Positions 53,378 through 62,577 of a stretch of DNA of 64,000 nt are shown here, in pieces (position 1 is the stretch's first letter; every line of letters starts with the position of its first letter). The position numbers and the translations under genes were made by a program. Origin of the DNA: Nitrospira sp. Ga0074138. Its GTDB lineage: Bacteria; Nitrospirota; Nitrospiria; Nitrospirales; Nitrospiraceae. The notes under the pieces were generated by a model that was given only the letters and a program-made list of their open reading frames with translations, searched no databases and had not been told where the DNA came from. Location of the stretch: positions 1 through 64,000 of the forward strand of contig LNDU01000044.1 in NCBI GenBank assembly GCA_001464735.1, in the 5' to 3' direction.

Positions 53378-54501
53378 GGACGGCCACCTCTCGGCTTTTG
53401 AAGGGAGGTGGGCTCCGGTCTGGATTCATCAGCCTCCAGTTGCTGGGTCGGTTTGGCGAGGGATGAGGATCTAGACTTGGAGAGGCGGTCCAGCGGGAGA
53501 TACGGCAACACCCGTTCGCCGCCTTTCCCGTCGATGATGACTTTCTCCATGTTCGGCAGGATTTCCTCCATGGTTTCGATATAAATCCGCTTGCTGATCA
53601 CGTCTTTCGCTTGGTTGTACTCTTTGAGGGTAGCCAGGAAGCGGTTCGCCTCGCCCTGGGCACGATTGAGCCGGGATTGCGCAAATCCCCTCGCCCGGTT
53701 GACCAGCTCAGCTGCTTCACCCTTGGCTCTCGGAATAATGTCATTACGGTATCCCTGTGCCTGGTTGATGAGCTTCTCTCGGTCTTCCTTGGCATTGGTG
53801 ACGTCTTTGAACGCGGCGGCGACCGCTTCCGGAGGATCAACGTCTTGGAGTTGCACTGCGGCAATTTGTACGCCCGCATGGTATTGATCGAGAATCGTCT
53901 GCAGCAACGTCAAGGTGTCCTGCTGAATCACCGCTTTTCCCGTGGTTAGGGCTTCGTCGATCTTGCTCTTACCGACGATCTCACGCATGGAAGCTTCAGC
54001 GGCCTTGCCGATGGTTTCATGGATATCCGCCACGTTAAACAGATACTCGCGGGCTTCTTTGATCTTGTATTGAACGATGAACTCGATCGCGAGAATGTTC
54101 ATATCACCGGTCAGCATCAAGGCCTCTTGGGGCACCATCTGTTGGCGGCCTTGCTGGTTGGTACGGAACCCGACCTCTACGCGAAAGAGTTTTGCGACTT
54201 TCGGCTGGAGGACGGATTCAATCAGAGGAATCTTGAAGTGCGGGCCTGGTTCTACGGCCCGAACCGGAACCCCGAATCGTTTCACGACACCTTCTTCATC
54301 CGGGGCGATGATAACCACACTCTGCCAGACGAGAAAGATGAGCAGAGCGGCGATGATGAGATTCCAGACTCCGCCAGAGGGGAGGAGGCTCTTCAGGCCA
54401 CCGGGAGGAAGGATGTCCTTGAATTGTGACTGGGCCTGCTTGAGAACTTCCTCAAGTGGGTCAGGCTTTTTGCCCCACGGATCTTTTGGGTCCCAGACCA
54501 T
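53374..54501 (-). CDS. hflK: HflK, SPFH protein modulating FtsH
   Basis: 375 aa. Cytoplasmic N-terminus (MVWDPKDPWGKKPDPLEEVL), membrane segment (VWNLIIAALLIFLVWQSVVIIAPDEEGVVKRFG), then SPFH domain with the usual PHFKIPL. The tail ARGFAQSRLNRAQGEANRFLATLKEYNQAKDVISKRIYIETMEEIL is the HflK region that packs against HflC. C-terminal Pro/Ser-rich extension (residues ~345-375) is longer than in E. coli. First gene of the hflKC operon. Confidence 0.95.
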   Translation of the reverse strand: MVWDPKDPWGKKPDPLEEVLKQAQSQFKDILPPGGLKSLLPSGGVWNLIIAALLIFLVWQSVVIIAPDEEGVVKRFGVPVRAVEPGPHFKIPLIESVLQPKVAKLFRVEVGFRTNQQGRQQMVPQEALMLTGDMNILAIEFIVQYKIKEAREYLFNVADIHETIGKAAEASMREIVGKSKIDEALTTGKAVIQQDTLTLLQTILDQYHAGVQIAAVQLQDVDPPEAVAAAFKDVTNAKEDREKLINQAQGYRNDIIPRAKGEAAELVNRARGFAQSRLNRAQGEANRFLATLKEYNQAKDVISKRIYIETMEEILPNMEKVIIDGKGGERVLPYLPLDRLSKSRSSSLAKPTQQLEADESRPEPTSLQKPRGGRP

Positions 54502-54577
54502 TCAGTAATGTAGGATATCCAATAACAATGAAGGACAGATCGGTACCTTAACAGAATGGTGCGGTGATAGACAAGGC

Positions 54578-55711
54578 CTAGATTACCCTGGTCAGGAGAA
54601 AGTAGGTCAGGCAAGCCAGGAGCGCGGCGGCGGGAACAGTCACCATCCATGCAAGGGTCATCTCCCGCACGGTGATCCAGCGGATGGCGGACGGTCTTTT
54701 CAACAAACCAATACCGATGATCGCGGAGCTGCTGAGGTGGGTGGTCGAGACCGGCAGGCCAAGCGATCCGGAGAGAAGCACGAGCGAAGAGGTCGTGAGA
54801 TTGGCAGACAATCCTTCCACATGATTCATCGTCGTCACGTGTTCCGCAAGCACTTCTGTGACACGGCGCCCGCCCCAATAACTGCCGGCACCCATGGCGA
54901 TCGCCACGCCCGCAAACACGAGCAGTTGCAAAGCCACACTGGGCCAGCCAGTCTGGAGACTTCCGAGTAACAGCATCGCGGCAATCTTCGGCGCGTCGTT
55001 CATGCCTCGGGCCATGGCCGTCAGCCCGCTTGAGAGCCAGTGAATGGAGTCGAGGCCAAGCGTTGGGCCGGACAGGCCTGCGCGGTTGCATTGCGAGGGC
55101 ACCGATGCGACCGGCACGCCGAGGCCTCCGGCTTGAAACAAGGTGCGGGTACACCCCTGTGCGTTGATCGTGACGAGGGCGCGATGGCTTGGCAGGACAC
55201 AGACGCAGAGACCTTCCCATCGATTTGCAACCAGGCGCAGAAGAGGGTGAACCAGGCACGAGATGGCAAACGAAAGGAAGGGGCTCAGCAACAATGGAAG
55301 CGCGATCTTTTTTGAAACCGTGTCCCAGATCAAGCCCTCGGTTCCGAACGCCATTAGGCCGGCCCCCACGAGGGAACCGGTCAAGGCATGTGTTGTCGAA
55401 ACCGGGAGTCCGGTTCTCGATGCAACGAGCACCCAGAGAATGGTACCGCTTAGGATTGCCGGAGCTAGTGATGACGGGATGGCGAGGTCCGGTTGGATGA
55501 GACCGCTGCTGAACGTCTTGACCATCGCGCTGGCCACGAACGCCGCAGTGCCCGCTCCGATCATCGTCCACAACGTTCCCCAGGCGATGGCGGTCCGATA
55601 GCTGGTGACGCCGCTGCCGACTAGCGTCGCGATAGCCTTCGACACGTCATTCGTGCCATTGGCGAAGGCCAGCACGAGGACCAGTAAAAACGTGAAGACC
55701 GACAGGTCCAT
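54578..55711 (-). CDS. PiT-family inorganic phosphate transporter
   Basis: 377 aa, about ten membrane helices. The two signature repeats are FANGTNDVSKAIATLVGSG (N-half) and MARGMNDAPKIAAMLLLGS (C-half), the paired Na+/H+-phosphate-binding motifs. Each repeat also carries a GLPVSTTH block. Because it is last in the operon with ArsM and ArsS (10 bases after arsS), it may supply phosphate or take up arsenate alongside arsenic handling. Confidence 0.9.
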   Translation of the reverse strand: MDLSVFTFLLVLVLAFANGTNDVSKAIATLVGSGVTSYRTAIAWGTLWTMIGAGTAAFVASAMVKTFSSGLIQPDLAIPSSLAPAILSGTILWVLVASRTGLPVSTTHALTGSLVGAGLMAFGTEGLIWDTVSKKIALPLLLSPFLSFAISCLVHPLLRLVANRWEGLCVCVLPSHRALVTINAQGCTRTLFQAGGLGVPVASVPSQCNRAGLSGPTLGLDSIHWLSSGLTAMARGMNDAPKIAAMLLLGSLQTGWPSVALQLLVFAGVAIAMGAGSYWGGRRVTEVLAEHVTTMNHVEGLSANLTTSSLVLLSGSLGLPVSTTHLSSSAIIGIGLLKRPSAIRWITVREMTLAWMVTVPAAALLACLTYFLLTRVI

Positions 55712-55720
55712 GGAGACCTT

Positions 55721-56758
55721 CTAGGCCGTAGATCCGCCACAGGATGAACCGGTACCGGCGGTGCAACCGAAGCAATGGTTGCGCGTGATGATCTGTCGAT
55801 GATGGAGTTGATCAGGATCAAAGTCGCGGATATGCGACGGCGCTCCGTGATCAACTGAGAGTTCGAGCATCTGGTTGAAGTCACAGTCGTAGAGTCTGCC
55901 GTCCCATCCAACGGACAGTGTGTACCGGCACATGACGCCGGCGGCCGCAGCCGGGGTGAACGCATTGGCCAGGCGCGTCATGTACTGATCATAGTTGCCA
56001 CTTTCGATGAGGAACTCCAGGAACCGGCTGATCGGCATGTTGGTGATCGTGTAGAGCCGGTTGAACTCAACCCCATGCTTGGTCAGCAATTCTTTCTTAA
56101 ACTGTGCTTCAATGGCCTCCTGCCTTGGAGGCAGGAACGCGCCGACGGGATTGTAGACCAAGTTCAGGGCGAGCCCACTATCCGAACGGCCATAGCCGAA
56201 TCGGTTCAGCAGACGGAGTGCTTCCATCGATTTCTCAAAGATGCCGTCGCCTCGTTGTGCATCGGTCTGGCTGGCACGGTACGACGGAAGCGAGGCGATG
56301 ATTTCCACCTGGTGGTGAGCCAGGAATTCCACGAGATCCGCTTGGGAAGGAAGCAACAACACGGACAGATTACAGCGATCCATGACATGTCGGCCAAGCC
56401 TGCGGGATTGTTCGACGAGCCAGCGAAAATGGGGATTCAGTTCCGGCGCGCCCCCGGTGATATCCACTGTGGGAATGTCCGTTTTGGCCAGCGCGTCGAT
56501 ACATTGTTCAGCCGTTTCTAAGGACATGGTTTCAGGACGATCCGGTCCGGCATCCACGTGGCAATGGCGGCAGGTCTGGTTACAGAGCTTACCGACGTTG
56601 ATTTGGAAGACCGTGATGCCGCTCGCACGCAGCGGAAAAATTCCAGCTTGGGCGAGTCGCAGGGCGAACGGTGGAGAACCACTCGGTTGATCAAGGATAC
56701 GGAGTTGTTCAGCCGCTGAGGCGAGGGGGTTGCTTCGGCCAAGCAACGTGAGCGTCAT
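55721..56758 (-). CDS. arsS: Radical SAM protein, arsenosugar biosynthesis ArsS type
   Basis: 345 aa. The SAM cluster motif is LCNQTCRHCHVDAGPDRPE (CxxxCxxC). The C-terminal ITRNHCFGCTAGTGSSCGG is the cysteine-rich tail of ArsS-type proteins (auxiliary cluster ligands). ArsS builds arsenosugars from methylated arsenic. Its ATG directly abuts the arsM stop, so the two are coupled. Confidence 0.9.
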   Translation of the reverse strand: MTLTLLGRSNPLASAAEQLRILDQPSGSPPFALRLAQAGIFPLRASGITVFQINVGKLCNQTCRHCHVDAGPDRPETMSLETAEQCIDALAKTDIPTVDITGGAPELNPHFRWLVEQSRRLGRHVMDRCNLSVLLLPSQADLVEFLAHHQVEIIASLPSYRASQTDAQRGDGIFEKSMEALRLLNRFGYGRSDSGLALNLVYNPVGAFLPPRQEAIEAQFKKELLTKHGVEFNRLYTITNMPISRFLEFLIESGNYDQYMTRLANAFTPAAAAGVMCRYTLSVGWDGRLYDCDFNQMLELSVDHGAPSHIRDFDPDQLHHRQIITRNHCFGCTAGTGSSCGGSTA

Positions 56759-57946
56759 CTAGCAGCAGCCTCCGTTAGGAGCACAGGTGACGGCTTCACC
56801 TCTGGCATGGTCACCGGCTCGATTTAAAATGACGAAATGGGGTTGATACCCCTCGGTTTCCAGAACGGCCACCGTCTTGGAGCAGATTTCCAGCGGTTCG
56901 CCGCGGCGATAGACATGGTGATCGTCATCAGCCGCTTCGACGAAGGGACCGGCCAGCAATGCATAGTGTCCTTGCCAGGTGCATGGGGCATCGGCTGGGA
57001 GGACGGCGGTCCAGCGCGGATCATCGCGGTCCAGCGCGACAGGCTTGGTGGTCAGGAGGAAGTGTCCGGCGAAGGGAGGGGTGCTCAACAACAGTATCTC
57101 CTTCGACGTGATCGGTTGCGGAATGCCGCGTTGGTAGGTCGTACCTCCTTCAACCACAACTCGGCTGAAGGGCCCACGTAATGTCGCGTGGAACATCGAC
57201 GGAGGAATCGTCGTCTGAGGGAGTTTGTAACCGGTCAACGTCACGGAAAAGAAATGAATCCCGTCGATGACGCGCCAGGGGGAAGATTTGACGAGATGGA
57301 TGGCGCGAAACCCAGCTGCAGTCATGCCGTTCATGTAGTCGGTGAGCGTCAAGGCGCCGGATAAACATTCTCCCCATTTTTGTGTGTCATGGACAAGGTA
57401 CTGCGGCACGATGTGATCGGACACGATGTCTGAGATGGTGAACCGTCCGCCGGGCTTGGCGACCCGATACATTTCCTGAAACACCTTCTGCTTATCCGGA
57501 GCAAGGTTGATCACGCAATTCGAGATGATCAGGTCGATCGTCCCATCGTCGACGGGCATTGCATCTGCCAGGCCTTTGCGAAACTCAACGTTCGAGGCGG
57601 GATAGCCAAGATTCGCGGCCACGACCGCTGCATTTGTTCGGGCGATCTCCAGCATCGTCTCGGTCATGTCGATCCCGATCACGCATCCAGTGGGGCCCAC
57701 CAAGCGGGAGGCCTCAAAGCAATCAATCCCGCCGCCCGACCCAATGTCCAAGACCGTCTCACCGGCCTGCACCGTCTTCAGAGCAGCTGGTGTGCCGCAG
57801 CCATAGGAGATTTTGAGCACCGCTTCAGGAATGAAGGTTTTGAGATGTCCCATGTCGTAGCTGGTGGGGCAGCACATCTCTTCGCCGGTACTAGCGGCTT
57901 TGGCATAGCGCTCGCTGACCTTTTGTGTGATGTCATTAATCGGCAT
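56759..57946 (-). CDS. arsM: ArsM-like arsenic methyltransferase with C-terminal extension
   Basis: 395 aa. The SAM-binding fold is at ~60-190: [23 protein letters not shown], then [29 protein letters not shown], the latter a hallmark of ArsM with its conserved Cys. Further cysteines EEMCCPTSY near the N-terminus and GGCC at the C-terminus can bind As(III). About 130-150 residues follow the core ([20 protein letters not shown] ... [20 protein letters not shown]), not part of basic ArsM. First in the operon with arsS and the PiT transporter. No arsR is visible nearby. Confidence 0.85.
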   Translation of the reverse strand: MPINDITQKVSERYAKAASTGEEMCCPTSYDMGHLKTFIPEAVLKISYGCGTPAALKTVQAGETVLDIGSGGGIDCFEASRLVGPTGCVIGIDMTETMLEIARTNAAVVAANLGYPASNVEFRKGLADAMPVDDGTIDLIISNCVINLAPDKQKVFQEMYRVAKPGGRFTISDIVSDHIVPQYLVHDTQKWGECLSGALTLTDYMNGMTAAGFRAIHLVKSSPWRVIDGIHFFSVTLTGYKLPQTTIPPSMFHATLRGPFSRVVVEGGTTYQRGIPQPITSKEILLLSTPPFAGHFLLTTKPVALDRDDPRWTAVLPADAPCTWQGHYALLAGPFVEAADDDHHVYRRGEPLEICSKTVAVLETEGYQPHFVILNRAGDHARGEAVTCAPNGGCC

Positions 57947-58394
57947 GGCCGGCCTCGCAGAGTTGATCAGAATACCTACGAAATATGTGTATCAACACTT
58001 CACCTATCGGGTCAATCGGAGCTTCCCCAGGTAGGCAGAGAAGGTATGAATAGAAACATTCGGTTATCTCCTCTACAGAGTCGGTTTCAGGACGCAAATC
58101 TTACAGGTGTTTCGAAGTAATTGGTTGGGAGGCGGCAACGTTCGCTGGTTACCCATTACCTGACCCAGGCAGAGAAGCACGGAGGAAAAGCAAGGTCCGT
58201 CGTGTGAAAAGGGTGTGAATTTCAACGTGAGGCCTGCTGATCGGGTCAGTCGAGAGTATCAGCAGCCGTTGGTTTCGTGCTGCTGGGTGAGCTGATTAGT
58301 TTATGGGGGGGCTGAGTTCAGACGCTTTTCGCAGTATTCTGTGTTCAGCGGTCATGGGGTTGGTGATAGGAGAATAGTCGAACCTCGGTCGTGC
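57947..58394. other. Intergenic, regulatory side of arsM operon
   Basis: No supported gene. The arsM promoter must lie at the left edge; on the minus strand TTGATA followed by a TATTCT-like box is only 15 bases away, so the promoter assignment is weak. ATATGTGTATCAACAC (57979-57994) is a partly palindromic site in the same place and could be an operator. I see no RNA gene or repeat in the remainder. Confidence 0.35.
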
Positions 58395-58709
58395 TCAGCG
58401 ATTGCTGATCATCGCAAACACGAGCTGTTCCACCCGCGCTTTTCGCTTGATCTGGGCGCGCGACATGGGGCGGGACGTGGTGGGGGTGTGACGGGGTAGC
58501 GTAGATGTATGACCATGATGCCGGTCTTGTTCTCTGTTCCCGCATTGGGCCGGTTCTGATTCTTGGGCGATGAGCTCTTGGTGTTGTTGCCACAGCTTGA
58601 TCTGCAGCTCTTCGAACGATTCCCCATAGGCCTCTTGCTCTTGGTAGCCTTCCAGGTAGCCGCGCCATCCGTCTCCGTCTTGCACGATGATGTATTTTGT
58701 TGAGCGCAT
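58395..58709 (-). CDS. Small protein with HicB-like N-terminus
   Basis: 104 aa from the ATG at 58709 (an earlier ATG at 58730 adds seven residues). The first half (STKYIIVQDGDGWRGYLEGY ... SFEELQIKLWQQHQEL) has the strand-strand-helix layout of HicB-type antitoxins. The second half is low-complexity, then a basic tail (IKRKARVEQLVFAMISNR). No HicA-like toxin is adjacent, so an orphan antitoxin-like protein is the best guess. Confidence 0.5.
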   Translation of the reverse strand: MRSTKYIIVQDGDGWRGYLEGYQEQEAYGESFEELQIKLWQQHQELIAQESEPAQCGNREQDRHHGHTSTLPRHTPTTSRPMSRAQIKRKARVEQLVFAMISNR

Positions 58710-58730
58710 TGGGAAAGTATAGCTGGACAT

Positions 58731-59108
58731 TTCAGATGCGCAAGCGAAGCGGGGAAATGAACTTCTTTGGGATTCAAATCTGAAAAAGTACCAGGAAGGC
58801 CAATGGCTTAAGTCTGTATATTCCTTCCGTGGAAAGTCTGTTGGGCCTCTGCGCTTAATAAAAAATGATTCTCGAATCGCAGTGAGTCAGCCTCGCAGAG
58901 ACATTCCAATTCTGCATCGGTCTCAAGCGAATACTTCGCGAATGGAAGCAAGGGTTGATCGGTAGAGGTGTCACGCCAATTGGACGGAGGATGGTCTGTC
59001 AATTTGGCGGGAAAAGATCGACAAGAACGGCGTTCACCGCTACATTTCGAAACAGGCGTTCCGAATTTCAATTTCGTACTCCGAGCGAGTGCAGAGAGGA
59101 GCCAAGAT
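58731..59108. other. Intergenic, no supported gene
   Basis: Frames on both strands here lack ribosome-binding sites and family-like sequence. It holds the starts of two divergent genes. I find no hairpin with a T tract and no repeat matching the two palindromic elements elsewhere. Confidence 0.4.
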
Positions 59109-59633
59109 ATGATGCCAACCCAAACACCGACGGATGCACAGTTGAAGGACCAGGCGATCAGACAAGCGCTCGCGGGCGATACCACCGAGGCACGGCAAAC
59201 TACAAATGAGATCGTTGATAAGAGGTACTTGCGAGAGGCCTGGCAAATGATGCTGTTTATCGAGTCGGAACGCGGCAATGTCCAGGCGGTCAAGGACACG
59301 ATCGTTTCATGTCCTGATCCGTCGCTCTTGGCCAGTCACTTCTACCTTGAGTTGCCGCAAGTCTTCGTCAAGGCCGGAGATCGGTCCGGAGCCATCGAGA
59401 TTGCTAAGGCCATGGGCGATGCCGGAACTTTACCGCTTATTGGAATCGCCGCTCATCTCGCACAGGACGGAGATGTTGCCGGGGTGCGAGAGGCGCTCTC
59501 TCATATCGATGATGAAGATTTGAGAACGATGATTGTGCGCAAGGTGAGTGCCTATCAGCCAAAAATCCAGCGACTTGATGGACTGAATCTGGTGGGAGAC
59601 CAAGCAGCTGAAGCCAAGTCATTGGCAGCCTAA
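59109..59633 (+). CDS. Helical repeat protein, unknown function, 174 aa
   Basis: The ATG at 59109 (immediately followed by another ATG) has GAGAGGAG upstream; a longer frame from 58968 has no ribosome-binding site. The protein is all-helical with short repeats of about 30-35 residues (AREAWQMMLFIESERGNVQ; FVKAGDRSGAIEIAKAMGDAG; LAQDGDVAGVREALSHIDDED), the spacing of TPR-like repeats. Cytoplasmic, no signal. Function unknown. Confidence 0.65.
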   Translation: MMPTQTPTDAQLKDQAIRQALAGDTTEARQTTNEIVDKRYLREAWQMMLFIESERGNVQAVKDTIVSCPDPSLLASHFYLELPQVFVKAGDRSGAIEIAKAMGDAGTLPLIGIAAHLAQDGDVAGVREALSHIDDEDLRTMIVRKVSAYQPKIQRLDGLNLVGDQAAEAKSLAA

Positions 59634-59771
59634 CCAGTTCGACGACACAATTCTTCTGTTCATGCCTCGCTTGATTCCCACCTGCGCGGGTCTTGCTTTG
59701 TGCAGAGGCCTATCCTAAGTCTTAGAGGAGGATCCGCCTCCTCACTGAACTGCATCGGGAAAAGTCAGAGA

Positions 59772-59807
59772 GGGCCCGGTGCGGTGGTATCACCCCACCG
59801 GGCCCTT
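59772..59807. terminator. Hairpin between convergent genes, likely bidirectional terminator
   Basis: AGGGCCCGGTG (59772-59782) pairs perfectly with CACCGGGCCCT (59797-59807), an 11-bp GC-rich stem with a 14-base loop that itself pairs (GGTG/CACC). T tracts are weak on both sides (TTCACT to the right; TTTT six bases beyond the stem on the other strand). Placed exactly between convergent genes. Confidence 0.55.
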
Positions 59808-59867
59808 CACTATGCTACCCATGTCAGGATTTTTGATCTAGTCGTATTCAACACCCTGATCACAGGA

Positions 59868-61930
59868 CTATGACTCAGGACACGTATCAACTGGTGGACC
59901 GACCGGATTCCGCTGTGCCGGCGAGAGTTGATCACAGAAACTCTTAGGAAGCTTCTGCACCCACCCATTGTAGACATTGGGAACAGGTAGTAATCCCTGT
60001 CCACCCATGCCTTTGTTTCCAGTGATGGAATCATCGTTCGGTGCAGCATCATCAGCCAGTACGACCCAACCGACAAGCTTCGCATCATCACCATTGCCAA
60101 TGTCGTAGACCAACAAACGGTTAGCAAACTTGCTGGTGACATAGGCGTAGTACCCACCACCCTTCTTGGCACCGAAGTCTACTCCATGGCAGCCAGGATC
60201 GCAGGTCAAACTCTTCACCAGCGTATCATCGCTGGTTCGAATGATTGTGATCGTCCCGGTCAGGGTATTCCCAGTGACCACAAATTTCCCGTCTGGGCTC
60301 ACAGGGGTCTGAATTGGAAGCCCACCAATCGCCGCCCCTGCTTTTGGCCCATTAATGACATCATAATTGCCATTGGCAGAAGTGTCTAATAGCGGGATGT
60401 CCTTTATCTTTGTCCCAGGACCACCACTCACCCACTCTGGAATGGGAGGAGTAGCCGCAGTCCCGCCGCACAGGACGGATATCGAATGGCCGAGATAGTT
60501 TGAAACATAGGTCTTCGTCGATCTCGGATCCATCGCTGCCGCAATAGGTAAAAATCCAGTCGACTCTTTTTTTACGACTTTATCCGTTGGGAAATCAAAG
60601 AACGATGAGTCATTTGTATTGGCATTGGGCGTTGCCATCGTCTTCCCATCGTGACCCATCCAATGGGCATGGGGTTGAGTTAGATTTCCTGGCTTAGCTG
60701 GATCTTGCATGGAGATATTCCGCTTTTTCGTGAGCAAGCCCGTGGCCGAGTCCCGGTCCAATTCTACGACGCTATCCTCACCATTAAGCCCTGAATGGAC
60801 CTGTTGGGTATCGACTCTCGTCATGACGTGGGCCGGATCTTCACCGACTTCAATTTCCTGTAGGAACTTTCCGTCAGCACGATTCAAGACGTACAAACTC
60901 TTCCCGTGCCATTCTGTTTGATAGATATGGTTTTGATCGTGGCTCGACCACATGTTGTGGCCATTATTCATCTTCTGGTCAGGCAACGCGATTTTCCGCT
61001 TCACCTTCCATGTCTCGGTATCGACCACGGTAATGGAACTGGGATAGGCATCACCTTTTTTAGCACTGATCTCATATTGGGTGTCCACCCAGACTTCTCC
61101 AACCCCAGCAGTGGCAGGTTTGGTTTGTGATGCCGGGATTTTGTCACCATCAAACGCCTTTTCCAAAGCTGCTTTTAACGAAGGAACGACGGCGCCGCCG
61201 GTGACCACAACAGGTACATCGGGATAAACCGGATGATAGACCGTATTGAGTTTCGTATAGTCTTTCCAACCTGATGGACTGGTGACGACGAAGAATGCGC
61301 GCAACAATCGCAATCCGAGGTCTGAATTGCTCGGAAAGGCACTTCCTGCATCGGCAGCTTCAGTCACACCCTTGGTATGGGTGACGCCAAGGAGATGGAG
61401 CCTCTCACCGATGTCAAAGGCTGCAATTGGTTCTGATGAGCCTGGCTTGGTTGTGGTCGTCTTCTCATCATCGACGATGACTCCCGCCAACATATAGGGA
61501 TGTACCTTGCACACGAACACATAGAGGCCCTTGGCATTCAGAGTCACTTCATGGTCAGCCTTGTTGGCGATCGCTTGATCGATCCGTTCAGCGGGCGTCG
61601 CATCCGACGGCCAAATCAGGCTGGTGACGGTGTGGAGGCTCTCCACACGAGACGCACCAGCACCATTCGGGTCGGGCCATTTTCCGACCTGGTCTGAAGG
61701 AATCGTACCTTCTCGCCTGGCTTTATGATGGCCAGGGATCGAGTGCCAGCAACCGGATTTCCAGTGTCGAACCAATACCCCGCTTCGTCAGTCACATCAA
61801 ATGTGGCGGCAGCGGGCGAGGGCGTTGGCGCAGGCCCTCCTGCAGCAGGCGCCGAAGGGTCGTCGCCCGAACAACCGGCCACTCCTGCCGCAAGGCAGAG
61901 AGCAGCCCCTAACGTAACGCACCTCTTCAT
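59868..61930 (-). pseudogene. Cupredoxin-like plus beta-propeller lipoprotein, frameshifted near 61650-61720
   Basis: The gene starts at the ATG 61930 with AGGAGG ahead and lipobox VAGC (MKRCVTLGAALCLAAGVAGC). The first frame runs through AIIKPGEKVRFLQT, then continues into an unrelated tail ending at 61616. The real continuation is in another frame: SRVESLHTVTSLIWP and YVFVCKVHPYMLAGVIVDD, which give His, Cys-x2-His and Met, the copper ligands of a cupredoxin. After this, a ~450-residue YVTN-type beta-propeller follows (EVWVDTQYEIS ... AHVMTRVDTQQVHSG ... SPDGKFVVTGN). The overlap of the two frames, and a cupredoxin split by it, mean a frameshift. Possibly an electron-transfer protein; if the shift is real, inactive. 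Confidence 0.75.
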
Positions 61931-62577
61931 GAAAGCCTCCTTTTGAGATGAGAGAATGACACCTGTTACCTGACTGCTGCGATCCGATTGAACTGAACAC
62001 GCAGACGGTTGGAAACGCATGACCCAATGCGCCCAATCGTCGTGAAATTGGTTGCCGTATAATGCATGAAATGTAGAAAACCAATACCTAACGATTAGTA
62101 ACGATAAGTATATGTACCCATTCATGGCGATATGTGCGTGCCGTTCAGTCGCCGAATGTTTCGTTGCTCAGCAAACCACATGCCATTGAGGACAGTTGGC
62201 TTGCATAAGGCGTTATCTTTGACATGGCACCACCTTTTTCTTCCATAGCCTGTCGACCTCCCTCGGTTTCATAGAATCGAATTAGATACACCCCATGAAT
62301 CGAATTGGGTACAGTCTGGACTAAGCTCCAGCTGCCTAGTCATGTCACAGGTGTACTCCCCTCCACCTCTATCCCAGCGACCTTCCCCCGCGTGACGGTG
62401 TCCGTTCCATGAAGCCGTATGCCTCTTGCTGGGCCTGGAGACGAGAGAGGTGGTCAGGAATGTTGTACGAGAGGTAATTGCGCACGCATGGCTTGCTCGA
62501 CTTGCCTGCGGTCGGTCATCTATACTTGATTCGCTGTGATCACTATCACGACCCTATCCTTCTGATTCGCCTTCCCT
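61931..62577. other. Intergenic, no supported gene
   Basis: Between the propeller gene and recQ, divergent. No protein-like frame beyond short ones and no recognisable RNA gene. An AT-rich stretch near 62085-62115 may hold the propeller promoter (TAACGATAAG-type sequence). recQ's own promoter cannot be picked out. Confidence 0.4.

Noticed and set aside
54393-55571. A 392-aa minus-strand frame within the PiT gene
   Set aside because: It overlaps the PiT gene in another frame; its Arg/Pro-rich composition without family motifs marks it as a shadow.
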